This document shows positions 49,882-59,600 of a stretch of DNA of 64,000 nucleotides, piece after piece. The stretch lies in the NCBI RefSeq assembly GCF_044197065.1, contig NZ_JBIQOI010000002.1, positions 868,001 to 932,000 of the forward strand, given 5' to 3'. Below the pieces are notes generated by a model. That model was not told the DNA's origin, ran no database searches, and saw only the letters and a program-made list of their open reading frames with translations. Source of the DNA: Kluyvera ascorbata_C (lineage in GTDB: Bacteria > Pseudomonadota > Gammaproteobacteria > Enterobacterales > Enterobacteriaceae). Every line of letters starts with the position of its first letter. Position 1 is the stretch's first letter. A program made the position numbers and the translations under genes.

Positions 49882-51867
49882 ATGTTATCACCAGATATCA
49901 AGGTCAAGGTACAGAATTTTGGCCGCTTCCTCAGCAATATGGTGATGCCCAATATTGGCGCATTCATTGCCTGGGGTTTGATTACTGCATTATTTATTCC
50001 CACCGGATGGCTTCCTAACGAGACGTTAGCCAAACTGGTCGGCCCGATGATCACCTATCTGCTGCCGCTGTTAATCGGTTATACCGGTGGTCGCCTTATC
50101 GGCGGCGAACGCGGTGGCGTGGTTGGTGCCATCACCACCATGGGCGTTATCGTTGGCGCCGATATGCCAATGTTTATGGGCGCGATGATTGCCGGCCCGC
50201 TGGGCGGCTGGGCGATTAAACGCTTCGACCGCTGGGTTGACGGTAAAATCAAAAGCGGCTTTGAGATGCTGGTCAACAACTTCTCGGCCGGTATTATCGG
50301 CATGCTGCTGGCGATGCTCGCCTTCCTGGCAATTGGCCCGATGGTTGAGCTGCTCTCGAAAGCGCTGGCGACCGGCGTTAACGTCATGGTGCAGAACAAC
50401 CTGCTGCCGCTGACCTCTATCTTTGTTGAACCGGCAAAAATCCTGTTCCTCAACAATGCCATTAACCACGGTATCTTCTCACCGCTGGGCATTCAGCAGG
50501 CCACCGAAACCGGTAAATCTATCTTCTTCCTGATTGAAGCGAACCCAGGTCCAGGCCTCGGTGTGCTGCTGGCGTACATGTTCTTTGGCAAAGGCAGCGC
50601 TAAGCAGTCTGCGGGCGGTGCGGCAATTATTCACTTCTTCGGCGGTATCCACGAAATCTACTTCCCGTACGTGCTGATGAACCCGCGTCTGCTGCTGGCG
50701 GTGATTCTGGGCGGCATGACCGGCGTCTTTACCCTGACCCTGTTCAACGCAGGTCTGGTCTCTCCGGCGTCTCCTGGCTCTATCTTCGCCGTACTGCTGA
50801 TGACGCCGAAGGCTTCTATTATTGGCGTGGTGCTGTCGATTCTGGCCTCAACGCTGGTCTCCTTCCTCACCGCCTCAATGCTGCTGAAGCGCGTTCGCGT
50901 TGGCGATGAAGAGAGCAACGGTCTGGCCGAAGCCACCCGCCGCATGCAGAGCCTGAAGCAGCAGTCTAAATCCGGTGGCAAACCTTCCGGCGAGATGCCA
51001 CAGCCTGCGATGCGCAGCGAAACGCTCGACCTGTCTAAAGATTTGCACCACGTGCGTAAAATCATCGTGGCGTGCGATGCGGGCATGGGCTCCAGCGCGC
51101 TGGGCGCAGGGGTGCTGCGTAAGAAGGTTAAAGATGCGGGTCTAACCCATATTTCAGTCACCAACTGCGCCATCAACAGCCTGCCTGACGATGTTGACCT
51201 GGTGATTACCCATCAGGACTTAACCGAACGCGCCATGCGCTTTGCGCCACAGGCGATGCATATGTCGCTCTCCAACTTCCTGGATAGCGGTCTGTATACC
51301 GACCTGACCACCCGTCTGCTGGCGGCTAAACTGCCTGCCGCCGCGAACGACAGCCGTCTTATTAACCAGACGATTATCGCGGCGAACGACGACGCTTTCG
51401 ACGGGACCGAGCGCGACGAGAATCTGTTTAAGCTCAGCGCAGACAACATTTTCCTCAACCTGACCGCCGAGAATAAGGCGCAGGCCATCCGCTTTGCCGG
51501 TGAGATGCTGGTTTCCGGTGGCTACGTTGAGCCGGACTACGTTGACGCCATGCTGGCGCGCGAAGCGCTGACCACTACCTATCTTGGAGAATCCATCGCG
51601 GTGCCGCACGGTACCGTAGAAGCCAAAGACCGCGTGCTGCGCACCGGGATTGTCATTTGTCAGTACCCTGAAGGCGTTCGATTCGGCGATGAGCCGGACG
51701 ATATTGCCCGTCTGGTTATCGGCATTGCCGCCCGCAACAACGAGCACGTTCAGGTTATCGCCCGCTTAGCCAACGCCCTGGATGATAAAGACGTGATTGA
51801 GCGTCTGACACAGACCACCAGCGTACAGGAAATTCTACAGATTCTGTCTGGCGAGCAAGCAGCATAA
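49882..51867 (+). CDS. mtlA: Mannitol PTS permease MtlA (IICBA)
   Basis: 661-residue membrane enzyme II that imports mannitol as mannitol-1-phosphate. IIC occupies about 1-340, with GGIHEIYFPYVLMNP as its substrate signature. IIB starts near 390 with phosphocysteine Cys398 in IIVACDAGMGSSALGAG. IIA is at the C-terminus with His576 in ESIAVPHGTVEAKD. The protein is some 24 residues longer than E. coli MtlA (637), mostly in the IIC-IIB linker (341-390, Ser/Lys/Gln-rich). First gene of mtlADR. Confidence 0.96.
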   Translation: MLSPDIKVKVQNFGRFLSNMVMPNIGAFIAWGLITALFIPTGWLPNETLAKLVGPMITYLLPLLIGYTGGRLIGGERGGVVGAITTMGVIVGADMPMFMGAMIAGPLGGWAIKRFDRWVDGKIKSGFEMLVNNFSAGIIGMLLAMLAFLAIGPMVELLSKALATGVNVMVQNNLLPLTSIFVEPAKILFLNNAINHGIFSPLGIQQATETGKSIFFLIEANPGPGLGVLLAYMFFGKGSAKQSAGGAAIIHFFGGIHEIYFPYVLMNPRLLLAVILGGMTGVFTLTLFNAGLVSPASPGSIFAVLLMTPKASIIGVVLSILASTLVSFLTASMLLKRVRVGDEESNGLAEATRRMQSLKQQSKSGGKPSGEMPQPAMRSETLDLSKDLHHVRKIIVACDAGMGSSALGAGVLRKKVKDAGLTHISVTNCAINSLPDDVDLVITHQDLTERAMRFAPQAMHMSLSNFLDSGLYTDLTTRLLAAKLPAAANDSRLINQTIIAANDDAFDGTERDENLFKLSADNIFLNLTAENKAQAIRFAGEMLVSGGYVEPDYVDAMLAREALTTTYLGESIAVPHGTVEAKDRVLRTGIVICQYPEGVRFGDEPDDIARLVIGIAARNNEHVQVIARLANALDDKDVIERLTQTTSVQEILQILSGEQAA

Positions 51868-51920
51868 GGCTTCAGGGGCAAACGCCCCTGACATGGAAAG
51901 ATTTTCTCGAGGTCAGATTT

Positions 51921-53075
51921 ATGAAAGCGATTCATTTTGGTGCAGGGAATATTGGCCGGGGTTTCATTGGTAAACTGTTGGCCGACGCGCAGGCGGAGTT
52001 AACCTTTGCCGATGTTAATCAGCCGCTGGTCGACCAACTGGCGCATCAGCAGCATTATCAGGTCAACGTGGTGGGTGAAAACGCCCGCGTCGAGCAAGTT
52101 AACCGCGTGAGCGCCATCCACAGCAACAGCCAGGATGCCATTCGACAAATCGCCGAGGCGGACATCATCACTACCGCCGTTGGCCCGCAGGTGTTGAGCA
52201 AAATCGCCAGCACGCTGGCGCAGGGGCTGATTGCCCGCCACCAAAACGGCAATCAGCAGCCGATGAACATTATTGCCTGTGAAAATATGGTGCGCGGCAC
52301 CAGCCAGCTCAAGCAGCACGTGCTGCTGGCAATGCCCGCCGAGCTTCACGGCTGGGTGGAAGAGCACGTCGGTTTTGTTGATTCCGCCGTCGACCGCATT
52401 GTGCCGCCGGGCTCCGCGGCGAACGACGATCCGCTGGATGTCACCGTTGAAACCTTTAGCGAATGGATTGTCGACAGCACGCAGTTTAAAGGCCAGCTAC
52501 CCGACATTGCGGGGATGGAATCCACCAGCAATCTGATGGCCTACATCGAGCGTAAGCTGTTTACCCTCAATACCGGTCATGCGATTACCGCTTATCTTGG
52601 TCAGCTCGCCGGACATAAAACCATTCGCGATGCCATTCTGGACCCGGCCATTCGCGACGTAGTAAAAGGCGCAATGACCGAGAGCGGCAACGTGCTCATC
52701 AAACGCTATGGCTTTGATCCTGCACAGCATGCGGGTTACATCGAAAAAATCCTGACGCGTTTTGAGAACCCGTATCTGCATGACGACGTTGAGCGCGTGG
52801 GCCGTCAACCGCTGCGTAAGCTGAGTGAAGGCGACCGCCTGATTAAGCCATTGCGCGGTACTCTGGAGTACGGTCTGCCCCACAGCAACCTGGTGTTGGG
52901 GATCGCCGCGGCATTAAGCTACCGCAGCAGCAATGACCCGCAGGCGCAAGAAATGGTGGATCTGCTACAGGATAATGGCGTCACTCACACCGTGACCCAG
53001 GTTTGCGGTCTTCAGGACCAGCCAGTCCTTGTCGCTCAGATTGTGAATGTGTATAACGCCATGCAACGGAAATAA
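51921..53075 (+). CDS. mtlD: Mannitol-1-phosphate 5-dehydrogenase MtlD
   Basis: 384-residue NAD-dependent long-chain dehydrogenase producing fructose-6-phosphate. The N-terminal Rossmann motif is FGAGNIGRGFIGKLL. The catalytic segment is FTLNTGHAITAYLGQLAGHKTI, with the Lys-x4-Asn-x2-His family signature. It lies 53 bp after mtlA with a GAGG ribosome-binding site. Confidence 0.96.
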   Translation: MKAIHFGAGNIGRGFIGKLLADAQAELTFADVNQPLVDQLAHQQHYQVNVVGENARVEQVNRVSAIHSNSQDAIRQIAEADIITTAVGPQVLSKIASTLAQGLIARHQNGNQQPMNIIACENMVRGTSQLKQHVLLAMPAELHGWVEEHVGFVDSAVDRIVPPGSAANDDPLDVTVETFSEWIVDSTQFKGQLPDIAGMESTSNLMAYIERKLFTLNTGHAITAYLGQLAGHKTIRDAILDPAIRDVVKGAMTESGNVLIKRYGFDPAQHAGYIEKILTRFENPYLHDDVERVGRQPLRKLSEGDRLIKPLRGTLEYGLPHSNLVLGIAAALSYRSSNDPQAQEMVDLLQDNGVTHTVTQVCGLQDQPVLVAQIVNVYNAMQRK

Positions 53076-53137
53076 ATGTTGTCGCCCATTGGGTTGGAGC
53101 TGCTGCGCTGGCAGCAGCTCCGGAATAAGAAGGTAAG

Positions 53138-53800
53138 ATGAAACAAAATCGCCTGCGCGTGATCGCGCAACCAGAGATAAAAGGACCTCATCCGAAGGAG
53201 CAGGCTCCCGGAAAGTCACGCGCTTCGGTCAATGAAACCACCATGATGGCAACAATGGACGAATCTGACCTTTATAAAAACCAGGCAGCCGAAAACCGGG
53301 TTCTCGAAAAACTCAACGCGCGTCAGACGCTCAGCGGGTTTATTCAGACAACGGTTATTCTGCTGGCCGAAGCGGTAGACCTGTTGATCCTGCAGGCCTT
53401 TCGCAAAGATGACTACGCGGTGAAATACGCGGTTGAGCCACTGCTCGAAGGCAGCGGCCCGCTGGCCAACCTGTCGGTGCGCCTCAAGCTGATTTACGCC
53501 CTCGGCGTGATTAGCCGCGATGAATATGAAGACGTTGAGCTGCTGGTGGCCCTGAACAACGAGCTGGAGCAAGAGAATATTGTCTACAGCTTTACCGACG
53601 ATGAGATCCTCGGCCCAATTAGCATGCTGCACTGCATGACGGCGCTGCCGCCCCAGCCGACGCTGCATATGCCGGAAGATGTGGTGGACGACGCGCTGCG
53701 GACCATGCAGGAACAACGCTATCAGCAGATGGTGCGCTCCGCGCTGGTACTGAGCGTCACTGATTTGATTACCCGTTTGTCACACAAAAAAGCATTCTGA
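53138..53800 (+). CDS. mtlR: Mannitol operon repressor MtlR
   Basis: 220-residue MtlR-family regulator without a classical DNA-binding domain. The conserved blocks are FRKDDYAVKYAVEPLLEGSG, LSVRLKLIYALGVISRDEYED and FTDDEILGPISMLHC. In E. coli MtlR dampens mtlAD expression. The N-terminus is longer than in E. coli; an ATG at 53243 (MMATMDESD) would give a length near the E. coli 195, but AAGAAGG upstream of 53138 supports the longer start. Confidence 0.9.
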   Translation: MKQNRLRVIAQPEIKGPHPKEQAPGKSRASVNETTMMATMDESDLYKNQAAENRVLEKLNARQTLSGFIQTTVILLAEAVDLLILQAFRKDDYAVKYAVEPLLEGSGPLANLSVRLKLIYALGVISRDEYEDVELLVALNNELEQENIVYSFTDDEILGPISMLHCMTALPPQPTLHMPEDVVDDALRTMQEQRYQQMVRSALVLSVTDLITRLSHKKAF

Positions 53801-53857
53801 CCGCCCCGCCCTTTGCGCATCTACAAGCTGCATGGGCTATTCGGACGGCGGTCTTTT
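53799..53857 (+). terminator. Possible terminator of mtlR
   Basis: GACCGCC at the stop codon (53799-53805) and GGCGGTC (53847-53853) followed by TTTT could pair across a long 41-nt loop. Confidence 0.35.
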
Positions 53858-53948
53858 CCACCAGATGCCTCACCCCCAGCCCCTCCACGATAAGTCGGCA
53901 AAAAAACAGGCGATTTTTTTGCCAGCACATCTTCCCGTTTCGCTCAAC

Positions 53949-53963
53949 TTAGTATAAAAAGGC
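53949..53963 (-). other. Lambda attB-like core sequence
   Basis: On the minus strand GCCTTTTTATACTAA, differing from the 15-bp lambda attB core GCTTTTTTATACTAA at one position. The following minus-strand bases GTTGAGCGAAACGGGAAG also agree with the K-12 attB flank as I remember it (one mismatch). In K-12 attB lies between ybhB and ybhC; here it is just 5' of ybhC. No integrase gene or prophage is present. Confidence 0.7.
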
Positions 53964-54006
53964 TGCTTTTACGGACTCACATTCACTTAAATTAGCCTGG
54001 AGCAAC

Positions 54007-55290
54007 ATGAACACTTTCTCGGTTTCTCGTCTGGCGCTGGCATTGGCTTTTGGCGTGACACTGACGGCTTGCAGCTCAACCCCTGCGGATCAGCAACCTT
54101 CTGACCAGGTAGCCCCTGGTACGGCGTCTCGCCCGGTGCTGTCAGCGGATGAAGCGCAGAACTTTGTCGCCGCGCGTTATTTCTCTTCTCTTGACCCTAA
54201 CGCTGCCGCCTGGTCTCCGTCTTCCATCGCCGTTCCGGCCAAAGCTGACTTCGTCGTCGGTCCTGCTGGCACTCAGGGTGTGACTCACACCACCATTCAG
54301 GCTGCGGTTGATGCCGCGATTGCTCGCCACAGCAGCTCACGTCTGTTTATCGCCGTACTGCCGGGCGAATACGATGGCACCGTCTACATTCCTGCCGCAC
54401 CTGGCAGCGTGACCATTTACGGTACCGGCGACAAAGCTACCGACGTGAAAATTGGCCTGGCTATCGACTCCGAGATGGACCCAACTACCTGGCGTCGTCA
54501 GGTGAACCCAGGCGGTAAATACATGCCAGGTAAACCGGCGTGGTACATGTTTGACAGCTGCCAGAGCAAACGCACCGCCACCGTCGGCGTGATGTGTTCA
54601 GCGGTCGTCTGGTCGCAGAATAACGGTCTGCAATTGCAGAACCTGACCATCGCCAACAACCTGGGCGACAGCGTGGATGCCGGGACTCACCAGGCGGTAG
54701 CCCTGCGTACCGACGGTGACAAAACCCAGATCAACAACGTCAACATTCTGGGTCGTCAGAACACCTTCTTCGTGACCAACAGCGGCGTCGATAACCGTCT
54801 GCAGAATAACCGTCAGACCCGTACGCTGGTCAGCAACAGCTACCTGGAAGGCGATGTCGATATCGTTTCCGGCCGCGGCGCGGTGGTGTTCGACAACACC
54901 GACTTCCGCGTAGTGAACTCACGTACCCAGCAGGAAGGCTACGTGTTCGCGCCAGCAACCCTGTCCAACGTCTACTTCGGTTTCCTGGCAACCAACAGCC
55001 GCTTCACCGCAGCCGGTGACGGCGTGGCGCAGCTGGGCCGCTCTCTGGACGTAGATGGCAACACCAACGGTCAGGTTGTAATTCGTGATAGCGTGATTAA
55101 CGAAGGCTTCAACTCGGCGAAACCGTGGGCTGACGCTGCCGTGTCTAAACGTCCGTTCAGCGGCAATACCGGCGCGCAGGACGAGAAAGGCCAGCTTAAA
55201 CGCGATCTGAACGATCGTAACTTCAACCGCATGTGGGAGTACAACAACCGCGGCGTGGGAAGTCACGTGGTGGCTGAACCTAAGAAGTAA
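54007..55290 (+). CDS. ybhC: Pectinesterase-family outer-membrane lipoprotein YbhC
   Basis: 427-residue lipoprotein with lipobox LTAC (Cys22) and a right-handed beta-helix of the pectin methylesterase family. Recognisable segments are THTTIQAAVDAAI, YGTGDKATDVKIG, LRTDGDKTQINNVNILGRQNTFFV and GDVDIVSGRGAVVFDN. The last is the family's catalytic Asp region, with Ser in place of the usual Phe/Phe-Gly. E. coli YbhC lacks strong pectinesterase activity. It has its own terminator. Confidence 0.92.
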   Translation: MNTFSVSRLALALAFGVTLTACSSTPADQQPSDQVAPGTASRPVLSADEAQNFVAARYFSSLDPNAAAWSPSSIAVPAKADFVVGPAGTQGVTHTTIQAAVDAAIARHSSSRLFIAVLPGEYDGTVYIPAAPGSVTIYGTGDKATDVKIGLAIDSEMDPTTWRRQVNPGGKYMPGKPAWYMFDSCQSKRTATVGVMCSAVVWSQNNGLQLQNLTIANNLGDSVDAGTHQAVALRTDGDKTQINNVNILGRQNTFFVTNSGVDNRLQNNRQTRTLVSNSYLEGDVDIVSGRGAVVFDNTDFRVVNSRTQQEGYVFAPATLSNVYFGFLATNSRFTAAGDGVAQLGRSLDVDGNTNGQVVIRDSVINEGFNSAKPWADAAVSKRPFSGNTGAQDEKGQLKRDLNDRNFNRMWEYNNRGVGSHVVAEPKK

Positions 55291-55304
55291 TTCGCAATTA
55301 TGTG

Positions 55305-55336
55305 AAAAAGGCCCATGATCTCATGGGCCTTTTTTT
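55305..55336 (+). terminator. Terminator of ybhC
   Basis: AAAAAGGCCCATGA (55305-55318) pairs with TCATGGGCCTTTTT (55321-55334), followed by more T. Confidence 0.88.
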
Positions 55337-55343
55337 ATCACGT

Positions 55344-55371
55344 TGGCCTGATAAGCGTAGCGCCATCAGGC
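55344..55371. repeat. REP unit after ybhC
   Basis: TGGCCTGATAAGCGTAGCGC followed by CATCAGGC: one unit, between the ybhC terminator and the truncated pgl copy. Confidence 0.7.
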
Positions 55372-55400
55372 ATCATGCCGACATTGCCGAATGGCGACGT

Positions 55401-55622
55401 CGATTAATACGCGTTAACCACCACCCACATTGGGCCCTGGCCTACCGCGTAACGCCCTTTCTCCTGCAACAGACCCTGCTCACCGGCAATCTCATACACC
55501 GCAACGTGGTGCGATTTCTGTCCGGTAGCAATCAGGTACTTCCCGCTGTGATCGACGTTAAAGCCACGCGGCTGCGTTTCGGTCGGCTGGAAGCCTTCCA
55601 CCGCCAGCACGCTGCCATCTTC
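55401..55622. repeat. Left direct repeat: duplicated pgl 3' end
   Basis: 222 bp matching 60976-61197 at 219 positions (differences at 55430, 55473 and 55503 by my alignment). Both copies lie in the same orientation and flank the rhs-immunity module. The intact gene carries the right copy. Confidence 0.9.
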
Positions 55623-56100
55623 GTCATATTCCGCTCGCCATGCCACGCTGCCGTCCGGGTTTATCAGCGCCAGCGGCAGTCCCCGGTGGTCGCAGTGGTA
55701 CAGGTAGATTTTACGCAGCAGCGTGTATTCCGGCTCCATCTGGTTCTTCATCTGCTCCGGCGTTAACCCGCACTGCGCCAGCCACTGCTGGTTAGGTGCG
55801 CTGATGTCACCTTGCCGCAATTCAGCTTCCAGCCCGTTCAGCATCTCCAACAGTTCCGGCACGAACGTCATTCCGGCGTCCTGCTGGAGTTTTTCTGCCA
55901 GCGTGCGATGTGCTGCTTTTGCCAGCTCCGTCATGTCTGTTTCGATTCTCACCAGCGGCGTGAAGGTGCCCGGTGTGAAAATCGTCTGGATACGGCAGTT
56001 CTCCGTCTGTGTGGTCGTCATCCGTAGCCATAGTAAATGGCGACGCCGTGACCTTCACTGAGGTGGCTGATGTCAGTGAGCCAGTCGCGTTCGTTATAAT
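55404..56100 (-). pseudogene. Rhs core remnant fused in frame to the pgl 3' end
   Basis: Broken sequence in three joined pieces, reading leftward. First, 56100-56024 resembles the Rhs core at about 58519-58595 (NERDWLTDISHLSEG versus NERGWLTAISHLSDG). Second, after a deletion, 56020-55621 matches the intact Rhs at 57673-57274 over 400 bp with few changes. Third, 55622-55401 is the pgl tail. Pieces two and three make an open 205-codon frame from 56021 (MTTTQTENC...) through AEYDE to DGSVLAVEGF and ending VVVNAY. Piece one ends in a stop just before that ATG. The fusion has no promoter of its own and is best seen as debris of insertion, though it could be translated. Confidence 0.85.
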
Positions 56101-56154
56101 TCCTGAAAATGATGGAATTACTCTTGATATTTTTGTATGTGACCGAAAGCGGGT

Positions 56155-56640
56155 TTATAAAAAATCATTCCAAAAATCTATGCATGCTTTACTTGCATAA
56201 GAGAATCTAAGAATTTCTGATTCGTAAGACATAAATTGTGCAATAATAGATAACTGAGCATCAGAAAAGTTAAGAATGAAATTTAAAAAATCATCATGAT
56301 CGCGATATTCAGGGCATAGGTACTGCTGAATAAAATCAGACTCAAAAACCCAAAAATCACTTTTATTGAACAAAGATGCATAAATATAAAGAGGAGTATA
56401 ATAGCGAAACACCTCTTCCGGAAGAAATAAAATACCTAATTCTAAAGCATATGAATCATTCTTTAAATCCAAATCATTTGCTATTTCAATCCATTGTTTG
56501 TTTTGAAAAAAAACATACACACACTCTGGATCATCTAATCCTCCAATATCGGTTGAAAGAAAAGGAGATGGCTGGGCTGGAAATTTTTCCATAAGCTCAT
56601 CGTATACATCACTTTCATTTAGGAAGTTTATTTTATTCAT
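56155..56640 (-). CDS. Candidate immunity protein of the Rhs toxin
   Basis: 161-residue acidic, aromatic-rich soluble protein, unlike anything else in the window and visibly AT-rich in codon use. It overlaps the rhs stop as ATGA (56637-56640), the usual position for an rhsI immunity gene. Segments LPEEVFRYYTPLYIYASL and FSDAQLSIIAQFMSYES recall from memory a domain often seen beside polymorphic toxins (DUF6714-like); this is a weak impression. Immunity function is inferred from position, size and composition. Confidence 0.75.
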   Translation of the reverse strand: MNKINFLNESDVYDELMEKFPAQPSPFLSTDIGGLDDPECVYVFFQNKQWIEIANDLDLKNDSYALELGILFLPEEVFRYYTPLYIYASLFNKSDFWVFESDFIQQYLCPEYRDHDDFLNFILNFSDAQLSIIAQFMSYESEILRFSYASKACIDFWNDFL

Positions 56641-59600
56641 TTCATTAATCCACTACAATCAGCTGCCGTTTTATATGCTTTGTTTTCTTCTTCCATGTGA
56701 GCCTTATCTCCACCACCAAAGCATTGATTATTGATTTGTTTTCTAACCGAAGCACACGCTAGGTTTACTTCATATCGTCTTAATATTTCATTTCTCGGCA
56801 TTTGGGGAGCACAGGCTCTGGACTGGTTACATAATCTGTTTTTTTCATTTTGCAAGTCACTAAGATCCTGTGGAGTGCAATTTCCTCCAAGATTTAAACC
56901 TGATTTATGTTCATTTGTTAATTTATCTGCTTCTGGGTTAACTTTACGTCCATATTGATCTCTATGTTGCTGCCCACTTTGGATTACACCTGCTGACGAA
57001 AGCAAACCACAACTCATCAGTGCTGCAACACCAAGAATTAACGGGTTTAATCCTTGTGGGTCTATCTCTGTGATAGGATTTAATGGATACGCGTAAGGAT
57101 TCCATCCCCCTTCCAGCCCTATCGGGTCCTGCGTGATATACCGCCCCAGTTGTGGGTTATAATACCGGTGGCGGTTATAGCACAGCCCTGTCTCTTCATC
57201 CCACTGCTGCCCTGGCAACCGGATTAACTGTTGCAGATTGTCCGGATTATCCTCCCGCTGCACGTTACCCCATTCGTCATACTCCGCACACCATGCAATG
57301 TTACCGTCCGGGTTTATCAGCGCCAGCGGCAGTCCCCGGTGGTCGCAGTGGTACAGGTGGATTTTACGCAGCGGCGTGTATTCCGGCTCCATCTGGTTCT
57401 TCATCTGCTCGGGTGTTAACCCGCACTGCGCCAGCCACTGCTGGTTAGGTGCGCTGATGTCGCCTTGCCGTAATTCAGCTTCCAGCCCGTTCAGCATCTC
57501 CAACAGTTCCGGCACGAACGTCATTCCGGCGTCCTGCTGGAGTTTTTCTGCCAGCGTGCGATGTGCTGCTTTTGCCAGCTCCGTCATGTCCGTTTCGATT
57601 CTCACCAGCGGCGTGAAGGTACCCGGTGTGTAAATCGTCTGGATACGGCAGTTCTCCGTCTGCGTGGTCGTCAGCCTGTCGCCGTCCCAGCCGTACCATG
57701 TCACTTCCGGTGCGGGGTTCAGCCAGAGATATGCCTTCCCGGTGAGGCTTTCCCGTTCAGTCTGGTTTTTCCACAGCCGCTTACCCACGCGGCGGCCCAG
57801 CGGGTCGTACAGGTAGCGGCTTTCCAGCACGCGGACGTAGTGCGCCAGCCGGTGCTGATTATCGTAGTGATAATGGTGGCTGTGGCTGCCGCCGTCGCGG
57901 ATGCGGCGCTCGTCTTTTTCCGTCAGCCTGCCGTGCTCGTCGTGGTGGTAAAACCAGTGTGCATCCTCACTGATGCGGTTGTCCGGGAAGTGGGCAGGCA
58001 GCGCCGGGTACTGCTGACGGTCGGCAATCCGGTTGCCTGCCGGGTCGGTGAAGTAGTCTGTGGTGGTTTTTGCGGGAGTAGTCTGGAATACCTGATGCAG
58101 CCGTCCCGCATCATCGTACTGGTAATGTCTCTGTTGCAGTGGCCCGCTGATACGGACAAGCTGTCCGCTGCCATTATAAGCGTATTCCCGGTTCAGCGCC
58201 GTCAGATTCAGCGTGTGGCGCTGTAGCTGCCCACCTGCGTCATACGCGCTGGCAAGTTCGTATGTCCCGAATCTGCACAGCGTTTTCCGGTGCAGGCGGT
58301 CGCGGGTGAGGTCGATAAGCGGCGTGTCGCCGAGCTTCATCCCCGCCAGATAACCGCTGCCGTAAGTCAGCCACTCTACCGGGGGAAGGTGGTCTGGCGT
58401 GGTTTTATTCGCCAGTCCGTTCTGATAATCGTGCCTGGTGACGTGCTCCCACAGCCGTTCATTCGTCTGCGGGGCGTGGACGGTCTGGGTCTCACGGGTC
58501 ATCCGGCCTTTATCATCATAGCCGTAGTGAACGGCGACGCGGTAGCCGTCGCTGAGATGGCTGATTGCCGTCAGCCAGCCCCGTTCGTTGTACTGCCAGC
58601 GTTCGGCCTCTTTCTCGTTCACGGTACGATACGTCAGGCGGTCGGCTTCATCGTAATGCCAGAGCGTGACCAAGGATTCATCTTCGCTGCGGATAAGCTG
58701 TCCGGTGAGGCTGTAGCCATAACGCTGCGTTCTGCCGTCAAAGCCGGTTTCCTGCGTCAGCCGGCCCATCACGTCGTAAGTGAACATGGTGTGGCTGCCG
58801 TTTTCATTCGTCAGTTGCGTTATCCGACCGGCGGCGTCGTAGGTCATGCTTCGGGTCAGGCCGCCTTCGGTGATGCTGACTGGTCTGCCGGATGCATCAT
58901 ACTGCGTTTCACGGCGGCTGCCGTCCGGGTGGATAACGGCAGTCAGGTCACCTGCCACATTGTATTCATACAGTGTTTTATGGCCCTGTGCGTCTTTCCG
59001 GCTGATGAATCTGCCCTGGTTATCATAAGCCTGGTAAACGCTCAGCCCTTCTTCGTGGTGAACCGCCGTTATCTGTCCGAAGCGGTTATATTCGTAGCGG
59101 GTTTCGCAGCCTGAACAGTCGGTGAAGGTGAGCAACTGCCCGTAACGATTCCGGGTGAACGTCTTCCGGCTGCCGGTGGCGTCTTCTATTGCACAGGGGA
59201 GTTCACTGCCCGGGATATCATAGAAATATCGTGTGATATCGCCATGGCGGGAAGTCTCTGTCAGCAGCCTGCCCTGCTCATCGTATTCCTGGCGGTGTTT
59301 CAGGCCGTCCGGGTAGACGGTACCGGTGAGCTGGCGCTGGTCGTTGTAGTAAAATTCAGTACGCCTGCCGTCAGGCGCGACGATGGCCGTCACCTGACCG
59401 GAGGCCGGGCTGAGCCAGTACCGGGTCTGGCGGCCTGCCGCATCGGTCTGCGCCACCAGGCGGCCCACAATATCGAATTCACTGTGAATACGGCCACCGT
59501 CCGCCAGTTCCTTTTTCACCACCCGCTTCAGTCCGCCTTCGCCTTCTGTGTGCAGCACCTCGCGGCGGTTCAGGCTGTCGGTGATGGCGACGACGTTTTT

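Noticed and set aside
55404..56021. Annotating the 205-codon frame as a second 6-phosphogluconolactonase
   Set aside because: Only the last 73 codons are from pgl. The rest is Rhs core, and the propeller would lack most blades.
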